A stretch of DNA of 64,000 nucleotides from Rikenella microfusus DSM 15922 (GTDB lineage: Bacteria; Bacteroidota; Bacteroidia; Bacteroidales; Rikenellaceae), in the NCBI RefSeq assembly GCF_000427365.1, contig NZ_KE386488.1, forward strand, positions 434,001 through 498,000, in the 5' to 3' direction. Positions 11,500 through 19,574 of this stretch are shown here, one piece after another. Position 1 is the stretch's first letter, and each line of letters begins with the position of its first letter. Under the pieces are notes generated by a model. It did not search any database. It saw only the letters and a list, made by a program, of their open reading frames with translations, and was not told where the DNA came from. A program made the translations under genes and the position numbers.

Positions 11500-11880
11500 A
11501 TGAAAATAGTCGGTGTTTATCAGGATATGTTCGAGGCTTCGCTGGCCAAAGGACGGTTGGAGGAAGCCGGTATCGAAGCGTGCGTGCTGAACGAATATAT
11601 CGGCAGCGTGATTCCCTACGCGCCCCCGCAGGAGCGTGAATTGAAACTCGGCGTGGCGGACGAAGATTACGAGGCAGCGATAGCGGTGCTCGGTTTTCCG
11701 GCGGAGGAAGAGAAAGGGAAGGTATGTCCGTTCTGCGGGTCGGAACATGTCGTTTACGGCCTGAAGGGGCCGTCCCGGTGGAAAAAGATCGGCGCGGCGG
11801 TATTGGCGGCCCTGACGATGTCCCCTTTGGGCAACGTCCGCTGCCACTATTTTTGCGAAGACTGCAAACGGGAATTTTGA
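11500..11880 (+). CDS. DUF2007-type protein with C-terminal zinc ribbon and hydrophobic segment
   Basis: This 126-residue protein begins MKIVGVYQDMFEASLAKGRL, the typical start of DUF2007 (a putative signal-transducing ferredoxin-like fold, ~70 residues), with EAGIEACVLNE and the AAIAVLGF end of that domain. It then has CPFCGSEHVVYG and CHYFCEDCKREF, a split CxxC pair likely binding zinc, around a hydrophobic stretch (KKIGAAVLAALTMSPLG). Start 11500 fits the family better than the longer frame from 11446. Function is unknown; it is widespread in Bacteroidetes. Confidence 0.75.
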   Translation: MKIVGVYQDMFEASLAKGRLEEAGIEACVLNEYIGSVIPYAPPQERELKLGVADEDYEAAIAVLGFPAEEEKGKVCPFCGSEHVVYGLKGPSRWKKIGAAVLAALTMSPLGNVRCHYFCEDCKREF

Positions 11881-11980
11881 CCTCGCTGTCCGCTTTTCTG
11901 TCGGTCGTGCGGATGTTTTCGGGTTGGATGCAGAACGCCGGTATACCGTTCGGGCCTGCCGATACCGTTATAATTAAGGG

Positions 11981-11996
11981 TGGCATAATTTGTGCA
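11981..11996 (+). promoter_or_regulatory. Second candidate sigma-54 promoter (DUF4251 gene)
   Basis: TGGCATAATTTGTGCA keeps the invariant GG and GC exactly 10 nt apart, with TGCA instead of TTGC at -12. It shares the stretch TGGCATAATT with the promoter at 4633. The start codon at 12036 is 40 nt downstream, a suitable distance. Confidence 0.55.
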
Positions 11997-12035
11997 ACAT
12001 TCGAATCCGACAAACCCGATCAAATTCCGTCTGTT

Positions 12036-12608
12036 ATGAAAACGAAAATTCTTTTATGGGGGCTGGTCCTCGGCCTCGTGCTTACCGCCGCCCATGCCGA
12101 CAGCGGCAGCCGCCGCAGCGCACGTCAGGCGCAGCGAGCCGCAGAGGCCGCCGCCACGGCCCGCACCGTCGATTCGATCCTTACGGCCCGGCGGTTCCTG
12201 TTCGTTCCCACGCGCGTGGTGACGCAGATGCCCGGCATGTCTTACGTCACACTGAGTACCTATTACGAAGTCGCCGTGACGCCCGACAGTCTCGTATGCA
12301 GTCTGCCCTACTACGGCTACGTGTACAACACAATTTTAGACCCCGACCGGTCGCCGTTCTATTTTACCGCCCTGAAACCCGTCATCCGGCAAGAGGGCGT
12401 TCCCTCCGGCAAACAGAAAGCGTGGGTGACGGTCGAAGCCCGTGAACCGTATAACCGGCGCAACTATGCACTGACGTTCGAAGTGTTCGATAATGCCAGC
12501 GCATCGCTGACCGTACAGGGCACCGGCACCCAGCGTCTCCAATTCCTCGGCAACCTCTTCCCCATTCCTGCCGGCGAACCGGCGGCAATCAACCCGCCGA
12601 TCCGGTAA
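12036..12608 (+). CDS. DUF4251 domain secreted protein
   Basis: This 190-residue protein has a classical signal peptide (MKTKILLWGLVLGLVLTAAHADS). An Arg/Ala-rich segment precedes the DUF4251 core (FVPTRVVTQMPGMSYVTLS, DSLVCSLPYYGYVY, VTVEAREPYNRRNYALTFEV), a beta-rich domain found in many secreted Bacteroidetes proteins of unknown role. It is preceded by a sigma-54-like promoter, which suggests the same regulon as the HdeD-like gene at 4693 and a link to envelope stress (inference). Confidence 0.85.
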   Translation: MKTKILLWGLVLGLVLTAAHADSGSRRSARQAQRAAEAAATARTVDSILTARRFLFVPTRVVTQMPGMSYVTLSTYYEVAVTPDSLVCSLPYYGYVYNTILDPDRSPFYFTALKPVIRQEGVPSGKQKAWVTVEAREPYNRRNYALTFEVFDNASASLTVQGTGTQRLQFLGNLFPIPAGEPAAINPPIR

Positions 12609-12701
12609 AAACCTTCGGGACGCCCCGCCGCCGCATTTGCCCGGGTTGTCGAAAAAACGTTCCCGGACAATGAAAACCCGTCCCGGAACGTTCGAAATAT
12701 G

Positions 12702-12709
12702 TATCTTTG
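12702..12709 (+). promoter_or_regulatory. -7 box upstream of the 12888/mutL genes
   Basis: TATCTTTG is a full -7 match. Only 4 bp separate it from the left end of MITE copy 3, so the transcript leader would contain the whole element before the start codon at 12888. Confidence 0.55.
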
Positions 12710-12713
12710 TAAA

Positions 12714-12860
12714 CCGATTATATACTTTGGTCTATCAAACCTATTTGGGGACTATTTTCCTCTATCGGCTTCGCGCCGGACGGCTTTCAGCCGTCGGGGG
12801 CGGCGCGAGCCGAAAAAGTATCGATGAAAACCGATGGGTATATCAAAATATATAATCGGG
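12714..12860. repeat. MITE-like element, copy 3 (147 bp)
   Basis: The left end is CCGATTATATACTTTGGTCT plus ATC and the right end is GGGTATATCAAAATATATAA plus TCGGG closing at 12860. The interior holds CTCTATCGGCTTCGCGCCGG, shared with copies 1 and 2, and GCGCGAGCCGAAAAA, shared with copy 1. It lies between a promoter and the 12888 gene. Confidence 0.7.
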
Positions 12861-12887
12861 CTTTGTAAAATCGACGACGCAGAGACC

Positions 12888-13187
12888 ATGTTAGGATTCA
12901 AAGGATTCGGGCGCAAACCGCGCCAGTTCGAATACAAACCCCGCTACTGGGACCCCGAAGCGGAAGAACGGGAAGCCCGCCGGAGGATGCTCCTCGGTGA
13001 CGACTACGCCGAAGGGGAATACCGCCCCGGCATGTACATTCGCGAGAAGCGGCTCCTGCGGATGCAGGAACGCGAGCGCGAACGCGCCCAGCGCAGCAAA
13101 CGCACCGCGCTGAGGACGGTGATCTTCCTCGGCGGCGTCGTCATCGTGCTCTACCTGATGTTCACCTATTTCGGCCGCGCCTTTTAG
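12888..13187 (+). CDS. Small basic membrane protein upstream of mutL
   Basis: This 99-residue protein begins MLGFKGFGRKPRQFEYKPRYWDPE, has a long Arg/Glu-rich charged middle (REKRLLRMQERERERAQRSK) and one C-terminal transmembrane segment (ALRTVIFLGGVVIVLYLMFTYF). It is a single-pass protein with a cytoplasmic charged head. I recognise it as the kind of conserved small protein often found next to mutL in Bacteroidetes, but its function is unknown. It lies 100 bp upstream of mutL. Confidence 0.75.
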   Translation: MLGFKGFGRKPRQFEYKPRYWDPEAEEREARRRMLLGDDYAEGEYRPGMYIREKRLLRMQERERERAQRSKRTALRTVIFLGGVVIVLYLMFTYFGRAF

Positions 13188-13287
13188 CGCCGCGACCCGT
13201 TCCGCTCCCGCGCGGGAGCCGGAACCGTCGCCCGTCCCGACACCCGATTATTCCATTGCCCGAAACACAGAGAGACCTGCGAAAACC

Positions 13288-15303
13288 GTGTCCGGTAACC
13301 TGATCCAAATACTGCCCGATAACGTCGCCAACCAGATCGCCGCCGGCGAAGTGGTACAGCGTCCCGCCTCCATGGTCAAGGAACTGATGGAAAACGCCGT
13401 GGACGCCGGAGCGCGGGCCGTGAGCGTGGTGGTGCGCGGCGGCGGGAAGACCCTCGTGCAGGTGATCGACGACGGATGCGGTATGGCCGCGGCGGATGCC
13501 GTCGTCTGTTTCGCCCGCCACGCCACCTCCAAGATCCGGCGCTCCGGCGACCTGTTCGCTTTGCAGACCTTCGGGTTCCGGGGCGAAGCCCTCGCTTCCA
13601 TCGCCTCCGTGGCCGAAGTGGAGCTGCGCACGCGCCGCGCTGAAGACGAAGTGGGCACCCTCGTGGCCATCGCCGGAGGCACCGACGCCGACGCCCGCAC
13701 CGAAAGCGTCAGCTGTCCGCAGGGGACGCAGATCACCGTGCGGAACCTCTTTTTCAACACCCCCGCGCGGCGGAAATTCCTCAAGGCCGACACCACCGAA
13801 ACCAAACAGGTCATCGCCGAATTCCAACGCGTCGCGCTGTGCCACCCCGACCTGGCGTTCACCCTGGTGGCCGACGACAAGACCCTGTTCAACCTCGCCC
13901 CCGGGGGCCTCAGGCAGCGCATCGCCGCCGTCATGGGACGCAAGACAGGCGACAAACTCCTGGATATCGAAGTCGATACCCCCATCGTAAAGATCGGCGG
14001 CTATATCGGTCTGCCCGCCACCGCCCGTAAAAGCGGTTCCGAACAATTCTTCTTCGTGAACGGGCGTTATTTCCGCAGCGCGTACCTGCAAAAAGCCGTG
14101 GTCGGCGGTTACAACAAACTGCTGCCTTTCGGTTACACCCCCTCCTACTTCATCTACATCGACGTCGATCCCGCGCGGATAGACGTGAACATACACCCCC
14201 AGAAGACCGAAATCAAGTTCGAAGACGAACAGGCCCTGTGGCAGATGCTCTCGTCGGCCGTGGCCCGCAGTCTGGGCAAGCACAACGTGGTGCCTATGCT
14301 CGATTTCGAGAATCCTGTTCCGGGGCTGGAAATCCCCGTTTACGGCGGCGCCGGCTCCCCGGCTCGGGCCAAAGAGATGCCCGCGCCTCCGCCCGTCTCG
14401 GTACGCGACGACTACAACCCCTTCCGCAGCTACGACCGGCAGGAATGGGATTCGCCCGCGCCGTCGGTCGCCGCCGGATTCGGCGGACGGGCCAAAGCGT
14501 TCGACGATCCCGAACAGGCCCCTTTCACCGAAATGATCCCGCCGTCGCTCACGATTCCGGATTTCGCGAACCCGGCGCCTTCCGGCCCGGTTTCGCTGCT
14601 GCCCGGCGAAGAGACGTACAGCGATTACGAATCCGCCGCCGATTCCGGTTCCGTGCCGGAACCGGCGCAGACAGCACTGCCTTTCGCCGGCCCGGGAACG
14701 GCGGGCGTGCCGGCCGGCACGCCGCGCAGCCTCGCTTTCGGCGGCGGAAAGTACATCGTGACGACGACGGCGGACGGCGCGGTCATCATCGACCGGGCGC
14801 GCGCCGCGTACCGCGTGGCTTACGAGGAGTTTCTCCGGCGTCTGGAGAACGATCTCCCGGCGGCCGGACAGCGCGAGCTGTTCCCGCAGACGGTCGAGCT
14901 GTCGCCGGCGGACCATTTCCTGTTGATGGAGCACGCCCCGGAACTGGCCGCCATGGGATTCGACCTGCGGGACATGGGCGGATCGACGGTGGTGGTATAT
15001 GCCCTGCCGGTCGAGATGGGCGAACGGACGACTCCGGCACAGGCGGTGGAGGAGCTGCTGGCGCAGATCAGGGAGGAGGGCGCTTCGCTGCGGGACAACC
15101 ACCGCGAGCGGCTGGCCGCGGCCCTGGCCCGGAGTTGCAGCGCCGCGCTGTCCGCGGGCGGTGCGGCGGCGATAACGCCCGTCGAGGCGGATGCGCTGGT
15201 GCGGCGGCTGTTCGCGTGCGACGAACCGGACTATACGCCGGACGGCCGGCCGGTGATGACGGTGGTGTCGGCTGTCGAAGCCGAAAAGAGGCTGAAGAAA
15301 TAG
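13288..15303 (+). CDS. mutL: DNA mismatch repair protein MutL
   Basis: This 671-residue protein starts at GTG. The N-terminal GHKL ATPase is complete: PDNVANQIAAGEVVQRP, KELMENAVDAGA, VIDDGCGM, RHATSKI, FGFRGEALASI and NLFFNTPARRKFLK. A Pro-rich linker (about residues 345-490) leads to the dimerisation domain. At the expected endonuclease metal motif (DQHA-x2-E-x4-E; DQHRAH in many Bacteroidetes) this protein has IIDRARAAYRVAYEEF, so the Gln and His residues are missing. It therefore probably matches MutS to DNA without nicking by itself. Confidence 0.96.
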   Translation: MSGNLIQILPDNVANQIAAGEVVQRPASMVKELMENAVDAGARAVSVVVRGGGKTLVQVIDDGCGMAAADAVVCFARHATSKIRRSGDLFALQTFGFRGEALASIASVAEVELRTRRAEDEVGTLVAIAGGTDADARTESVSCPQGTQITVRNLFFNTPARRKFLKADTTETKQVIAEFQRVALCHPDLAFTLVADDKTLFNLAPGGLRQRIAAVMGRKTGDKLLDIEVDTPIVKIGGYIGLPATARKSGSEQFFFVNGRYFRSAYLQKAVVGGYNKLLPFGYTPSYFIYIDVDPARIDVNIHPQKTEIKFEDEQALWQMLSSAVARSLGKHNVVPMLDFENPVPGLEIPVYGGAGSPARAKEMPAPPPVSVRDDYNPFRSYDRQEWDSPAPSVAAGFGGRAKAFDDPEQAPFTEMIPPSLTIPDFANPAPSGPVSLLPGEETYSDYESAADSGSVPEPAQTALPFAGPGTAGVPAGTPRSLAFGGGKYIVTTTADGAVIIDRARAAYRVAYEEFLRRLENDLPAAGQRELFPQTVELSPADHFLLMEHAPELAAMGFDLRDMGGSTVVVYALPVEMGERTTPAQAVEELLAQIREEGASLRDNHRERLAAALARSCSAALSAGGAAAITPVEADALVRRLFACDEPDYTPDGRPVMTVVSAVEAEKRLKK

Positions 15304-15368
15304 AGCGGACCGCCGGGCGGAGAGGGGCGGTAAAGCGGGCGGAGAGGGAGACGTTTTATCACAGCATT

Positions 15369-15399
15369 AAAAAAAGCGCGAATCCTTCGCGCTTTTTTT
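15369..15399 (+). terminator. Rho-independent terminator after mutL
   Basis: A stem of AAAAAAAGCGCGAA and its complement with a 3-nt loop ends in a seven-T run, 66 nt after mutL. The A/T-tracted stem could work in both directions. Confidence 0.9.
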
Positions 15400-15523
15400 G
15401 TCCGGGGCCGTATTTACTGCCATTTTTGCAATCCGGAGACGGACTCCGGACAGCTCCGTCCCGCGCCGGCACGCCCTGTCCTGCTTCGCCGTTCCTCTCC
15501 CGCCTTCCGAAATTCCCGAAATC

Positions 15524-15838
15524 ATGGATACCTGGATCACTTACGTCATCGCCCCCATCGCCGTCGCGCTGGTCAGCTGGATTCTGGGCAAGAACAGCCG
15601 CCGGATCGACGAAACCTCGAAAATCGTCACATTGTTGCAGGACGAGATCGGCCGTCTGACGGTCAAGGTCGAAAAACTCGAAACGAAACTCGAAACGAAA
15701 GACGAAGCGCTGGAACGCAAAAGCGTGATTATTCAGGAGGCTTTCCGGTGCCGGACGCCGTCGGCAAAGTGCCCTGTGCTGATCCGGCAGGCGGAGATGA
15801 ACCACTATGCAGTCGTCCCGGAACCTCCGTCCGCGTAA
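15524..15838 (+). CDS. Small membrane-anchored coiled-coil protein, relative of a prophage protein
   Basis: This 104-residue protein has an N-terminal transmembrane segment (WITYVIAPIAVALVSWILG), a heptad-rich coiled coil (VTLLQDEIGRLTVKVEKLETKLETKDEALERK) and a C-terminal CRTPSAKCPVLIRQAE. The same layout (TM helix, coiled coil, Cys-x-CP ending) is seen in the prophage protein at 45166-45588. It may be a domesticated or stranded phage lysis/tail gene. No phage genes flank it here. Function is unknown. Confidence 0.6.
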   Translation: MDTWITYVIAPIAVALVSWILGKNSRRIDETSKIVTLLQDEIGRLTVKVEKLETKLETKDEALERKSVIIQEAFRCRTPSAKCPVLIRQAEMNHYAVVPEPPSA

Positions 15839-15933
15839 GATGTCCCAACGGTCTGAAAACGGACGGCCACGGAGCCGCCCGGATGTTCGTCCGGAACCGG
15901 AGCCTTGCGGGGCGGCCGCACAGCGTATGACAA

Positions 15934-15978
15934 GAGGGGGTGCCGTTTTTCCTGTCGGAAAAACGGCACCCCCCCCTC
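15934..15978. terminator. Long hairpin between convergent genes
   Basis: A 19-bp near-perfect inverted repeat (GAGGGGGTGCCGTTTTTCC, loop TGTC) stands between the plus-strand gene ending at 15838 and the minus-strand GNAT gene ending at 16431. It probably terminates one or both. The rest of the 15839-16430 gap shows no gene. Confidence 0.65.
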
Positions 15979-16430
15979 GGCCTTATCCGGATAAGTATTC
16001 GGGCGATTCCATACGAATGTCCCGACTGTACCTGTAGCTCGGCTCCCCGTTTGTTTTTCCTTCGGCAGATACATACGGTTTCGGCCGAAATCGGGTCGCG
16101 ATCTCCCCGCCTCGCCCTGCGGTGCCGGATGATTCGAGTACGGCGAACCCGGACAAGAGCCCCAGGGACCATTCGAACCGGGATTTTGCAAAGTCCGGAC
16201 AGGGGCGTGCCGAAATATACCGAAAATCAGGCGGACATATCGAACAGGGCAAAGCCGTATCTCCCGGCCGGCGCCCGGACGCGGGCGCCGGCATCGCTTC
16301 GGAACCCGGACACAGGCCGGAAACAGCGGAGAACCCATCCTGTCGATGGAATGCTATGACTCGGATAAATCCTGGCCGACGGATAAGCGCCGCAGGCCGC
16401 GGCGGAACTTTCGGACAACCTGCCGGGGCC

Positions 16431-16931
16431 TTACAGCTCCATCCCCATGATATAATCGTTCATATAATACCCCTCGCCGATCGGGAAATCCCCTTCTCGC
16501 ACCACCCGCATCCCCATCTTCTCATAAAATCCCCGCGCCCGGTTCGAGCGATTGACATTCAGTTCCAGTGTACAAGGCCCCGGATGCGACTCTTTGACCG
16601 CGCGTAACGCTTCCCCGAACAACATCCGGCCGATCTGCCTGCCCTGCCGGTCGGGAAGCACATAGATTTTTTGCAGGTGGAACCGGTCTTCGCCCTCCCG
16701 CTGTACCGAAACATAACCGACCGGCGTGCCGTCCTCTTCCCGCGCGACATAATAGACATGCCCTTCGTCTGTCATCTGCCGGAGCAGCGATGCCGTCGAA
16801 TACATCCACTCCATCATGTAATCCGTCTGGGCCGGGGAGATGATTCCGGCATAGGTGGCCGGAAACGCGACCTGTGCCACGGACTGTATGGCCGGTATGT
16901 CCCCGGCCGACGCTTTTCGTATTTCGATCAT
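16431..16931 (-). CDS. GNAT family N-acetyltransferase
   Basis: This 166-residue protein starts MIEIRKASAGDIPAIQSVAQ. The GNAT fold is visible in order: the beta4 strand PVGYVSVQREG, the acetyl-CoA loop KIYVLPDRQGRQIGRML (R/Q-x-x-G-x-G/A type), LELNVNRSNRARGFYEKMGM and the closing MNDYIMGMEL. This resembles RimI/YitI-type single-domain acetyltransferases with unknown acceptor. A near -7 box (TATCTTTA on the minus strand, 16963-16970) lies about 32 nt upstream. Confidence 0.88.
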   Translation of the reverse strand: MIEIRKASAGDIPAIQSVAQVAFPATYAGIISPAQTDYMMEWMYSTASLLRQMTDEGHVYYVAREEDGTPVGYVSVQREGEDRFHLQKIYVLPDRQGRQIGRMLFGEALRAVKESHPGPCTLELNVNRSNRARGFYEKMGMRVVREGDFPIGEGYYMNDYIMGMEL

Positions 16932-17035
16932 ATCCTGTGCGGCCGACAGGGGCCGGCCGCCGTAAAGATACGTATTTTGCCCGGTACCGCGTGGCGCATG
17001 CGCCGGAGCGGTTGTTCGCCGGACATATCCGTACC

Positions 17036-17190
17036 CGGCGATATACCTGGGCATATCGAAAGTGCGAAGGCGCAAAACACAGCATCTCGATGCGCGTCCG
17101 GACAACGCCCCTTTGGGGGCCGGCGGCGCCGGGTAAACAGGAGGGAAATGGTCGCCGACTCTGTCCGCTATATCGAAATACGTAATCGGG
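17036..17190. repeat. Degenerate MITE-like element, copy 4
   Basis: The left end (CCGGCGATATACCTGGGCAT) and right end (CTATATCGAAATACGTAATC plus GGG) are decayed versions of the inverted ends of copies 1-3. The interior GGAGGGAAATGGTCGCCGAC resembles the internal GGGAGATGATCACCGAAT of copy 1. Further isolated end-like motifs (TATAATCGGG) follow to 17237. Confidence 0.45.
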
Positions 17191-17314
17191 ATTGGGTATA
17201 TCGGTATATAGAACCGGAATCGAACTATATATAATCGGGATCGAAGGATATAATCGCCTGTCCGGATTATACCGTTCGGGGACAGCGGGCGCATATCCGG
17301 CAGTCTCCGGCCGT

Positions 17315-17322
17315 TATCTTTG
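17315..17322 (+). promoter_or_regulatory. -7 box of the UmuD-like gene
   Basis: TATCTTTG, a full TAnnTTTG match, lies 12 nt before the start codon at 17335, so the leader is very short. Confidence 0.6.
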
Positions 17323-17334
17323 CGGAGGAAATCT

Positions 17335-17781
17335 ATGGAACACAGGCGCAAATCGTGGGAAATCATCGTGCCCGACCTGACCGGCGGCCCGCTGGAGCTG
17401 CCGGTGGCAGGTTGTGCCGTTCCGGCAGGGTTTCCCTCGCCGGCCGAGGATTTCGCGGAGATGTCGCTGGACCTGAACCGCGAACTGGTACGCAATCCGG
17501 CTTCGACCTTTTTCGCCCGGGTGCGGGGAGTCAGCATGACGGGCGAAGGGATCGGCGACGGAGATCTGCTAGTGGTCGATCGGGCGGCGGAGGTACGGGA
17601 CGGAGCCTTGGCGGTCTGCTGTATCGACGGGGAATTCACGCTCAAACGGATCAAAACGGACAAAGCGGCGGGATGTCTCTGGCTGATGCCGGCCCATCCG
17701 GATTACGAACCGCTGCGGGTTACCGAAGAGGACGATTTCCGTGTCTGGGGAGTAGTCCGTTACGTGATCAAAAAATTTTGA
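17335..17781 (+). CDS. UmuD/LexA-like S24 autopeptidase, orphan
   Basis: This 148-residue protein has a UmuD-type S24 fold: AG/CG cleavage region (LPVAGCAVPAGFPSPAED), the serine nucleophile in RVRGVSMTGEGIGDGDLLVV and the catalytic lysine in GEFTLKRIK. UmuD normally self-cleaves on RecA filaments and joins UmuC to form the error-prone polymerase V. The expected umuC is not next to it; a 320-bp gap and then unrelated phage-type genes on the other strand follow. It may work with a distant umuC, or be a leftover of the adjacent degraded element. Confidence 0.88.
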   Translation: MEHRRKSWEIIVPDLTGGPLELPVAGCAVPAGFPSPAEDFAEMSLDLNRELVRNPASTFFARVRGVSMTGEGIGDGDLLVVDRAAEVRDGALAVCCIDGEFTLKRIKTDKAAGCLWLMPAHPDYEPLRVTEEDDFRVWGVVRYVIKKF

Positions 17782-17959
17782 CCGCCCCCCCACGGTGAGG
17801 CGGGGAGAGGGCTGTCGTTCGGCCGGATTGCCCTGTCGTTCCGGAAGGTATCCGACAGGGAATGCCGATCATCGGGATCGGGTTACGGTCTGCGAAGTTC
17901 GGGATGATTCCGTTCCGATCCGCGTATCGGACGGCTTGCCGCGACCGGTTTAAACAGAA

Positions 17960-17993
17960 ACACTCCGCATCCCCGAATGGGGATGCGGAGTGT
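17960..17993 (-). terminator. Hairpin ending the minus-strand remnant operon
   Basis: A perfect 15-bp stem (ACACTCCGCATCCCC, loop GAAT) is followed, reading minus, by a T-rich tract (TTCTGTTT). It lies 110 nt beyond the stop of the small gene at 18103. Confidence 0.65.
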
Positions 17994-18102
17994 CGTCTTC
18001 AGGCGCTTGTGTCCGGCCGGTCGTCCGCAGGTACCCGCGAAAGGAGGGGCAGCCGGAAGACGGGACCGCACGGAGGTGCCTTTGCCGGTCCGGCCGGGGA
18101 GG

Positions 18103-18297
18103 TTAAAGGGCCTCGCCGGGGACGGCCGTGTGCAGGTAACGCAGATAACTGTGATAGCAGATACCGAACTGCGGGTAGACGTACTTCCGCCATACCCATT
18201 TGTAGCATCGGTCGTGACGCTCGGGTTCGTAATATCGGGCGGTCAGCTCCTGCAAAGCTTTGGCCCGTTTGTAGTATCCTTTTTTGTTATAAGCCAT
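18103..18297 (-). CDS. Small basic phage-type protein, paralogue of the prophage gene at 54841
   Basis: The 64-residue product starts MAYNKKGYYKRAKALQELTA and contains RYYEPERHDRCYKWVWRKYV. The prophage protein at 54841-55074 starts MAYNKKGYYIRAKKIQEFTA and has RYYEPERQDRCYKAVWRRW, so the two are clear paralogues. It is rich in Lys, Arg, Tyr and Trp and may bind nucleic acid; the function is unknown. A longer in-frame opening to 18558 includes GC-rich tandem repeats and is unlikely to be used. It is the last gene of the minus-strand remnant cluster. Confidence 0.75.
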   Translation of the reverse strand: MAYNKKGYYKRAKALQELTARYYEPERHDRCYKWVWRKYVYPQFGICYHSYLRYLHTAVPGEAL

Positions 18298-18511
18298 GAC
18301 GATAGTTTTTTGAATAGTCGCTATATGAGATTTCGCCCGAAGTCGTATGGGGCGGGTTTCAGCTTCTTTCGGCCGCCTCGTTCCCTCGTTCGGGGACGGG
18401 ATGTTTTTTGCCGGGACGGTTGCGGTCTCCGATCCGGTGCGGGCGGGCGCCCGGGCAGAGGGAGCGGAGGCGGGTGTCCCGGGCAGAGGGAGCGGAGGCG
18501 GGGGAAAGGGA

Positions 18512-18706
18512 TTATGCATCTGTACCGGTCCCGTCCCGTTCGATGCCGACGAACACATAGCCTTCGGGAACGGCGTCTTTAGCGTAACTGGCGATCAGCT
18601 CGTCGCTCAGGCCGGCAGGAAGGAGACCGGTGATCTGTTTATAGTCTCCGGGACGGACGTTGAACGGATTGGCGTCGAATTTCATGTAAATGGCGGTTGC
18701 TTTCAT
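18512..18706 (-). CDS. Small phage-type protein, paralogue of the prophage gene at 57726
   Basis: The 64-residue product begins MKATAIYMKFDANPFNVRPG and ends with AVPEGYVFVGIERDG. The prophage protein at 57726-57905 begins MKVTAIYQRADANPFRES and ends TPAGYVFVGIERAE. Shared order and strand with the neighbouring paralogue point to a common ancestral early operon. Function is unknown. Between this gene and the one at 18103 there is a 19-bp GC-rich direct repeat pair near 18449-18505. Confidence 0.75.
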   Translation of the reverse strand: MKATAIYMKFDANPFNVRPGDYKQITGLLPAGLSDELIASYAKDAVPEGYVFVGIERDGTGTDA

Positions 18707-18789
18707 GGTTGTCGTTATTCGGTTCGTATTTGCTCATTCATTGCCTGGCGTTGCCGACAGGTTGTCGGGGCGGACTGGCAAAAAGAAAA

Positions 18790-19500
18790 TGTACTGATAA
18801 ACAGTACGGTTCGATATCAGTTTCCGCGTCAGCGGGCGGCCGCAGCCTCCCGCAGCGGAGGCCCGGTGCCGCCGGGCACTCCGGCCGGGCTGTAAGTACC
18901 CCATTCCCCGCAGGCTGCAGCCCTTACAAACATAAAATCTAACCGTACGGTTAATTGCAATGTTTCCCTTTAGCCAGGCCGGAGCCACCCCGGGCGAACC
19001 GACGCAGTAGCCGAGAGCCATCGGGCTCGCACGAATGGCCGAGGCACAAGGAGGAACCGAGCGGCGTACCGAGACCTAAAGGCCGCTTGCGGACTTTGGC
19101 GAGGCAGCGCGAGGAAGCCGCCAGGCAAAACGAGCGAAGCGAAGTTAACGGCTGCAACTCACGATGCTCGTTTGGGCCTCGCTGGCTCCGGCCATAATAT
19201 TTAACCGTACGGTTAATTTTTCATTCGGGTCGGACGCCCGGGAGCGGTCGCAACTTTCGGCGCGTAAAGCGGCGAATTGCGGGCCTCCCGAAGGGGAGGC
19301 GTCCGGCCCGCCCGCTGGCGCGGAACCTTGTTTTTAACCATACGGTTTTAACATTGCGATTCTTTCGAATCGCAAAAAACTAAAAAACGTACGGTTTATT
19401 TCGATGTTCTCCCTTTGTCAGGCCGGAGCCCCCCCGGGCGGCGGCCTGCAACTGCCTGCGCTTGTTTCGGCTCCGCTGGCTCCGGCCATAATATGAACTG
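18790..19500. repeat. Intergenic repeat block, AACCGTAC/GTACGGTT-bordered modules
   Basis: Several modules are joined at CGTACGGTT motifs (about 18802, 18945, 19206, 19390; a variant CATACGGTT at 19340). They include the hairpin around GCAGCCTCCCGCAGCGGAGG, the CGGCACCGGG-type module, and the GCTGGCTCCGGCCATAATAT module that appears twice (19180 and 19475). It fills most of the gap between 18707 and 19574. No gene is supported here. Confidence 0.75.
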
Positions 19501-19574
19501 TAGGGGTATTTTTCATTCCAGTCGAACGCGCGGGAAAGGCGGAATCCCCGAACAGGAAAAACAGTGCATACCCG

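Noticed and set aside
16432-17663. 410-residue extension of the GNAT protein
   Set aside because: The domain starts at MIEIRKASAGD (16931); the upstream part crosses the MITE-like copy and the UmuD-like gene.
18298-18558. Extension of the 64-residue gene at 18103 to 151 residues
   Set aside because: The extra part is a GC-rich tandem repeat; the paralogue in the prophage starts at the MAYNKKGYY methionine.
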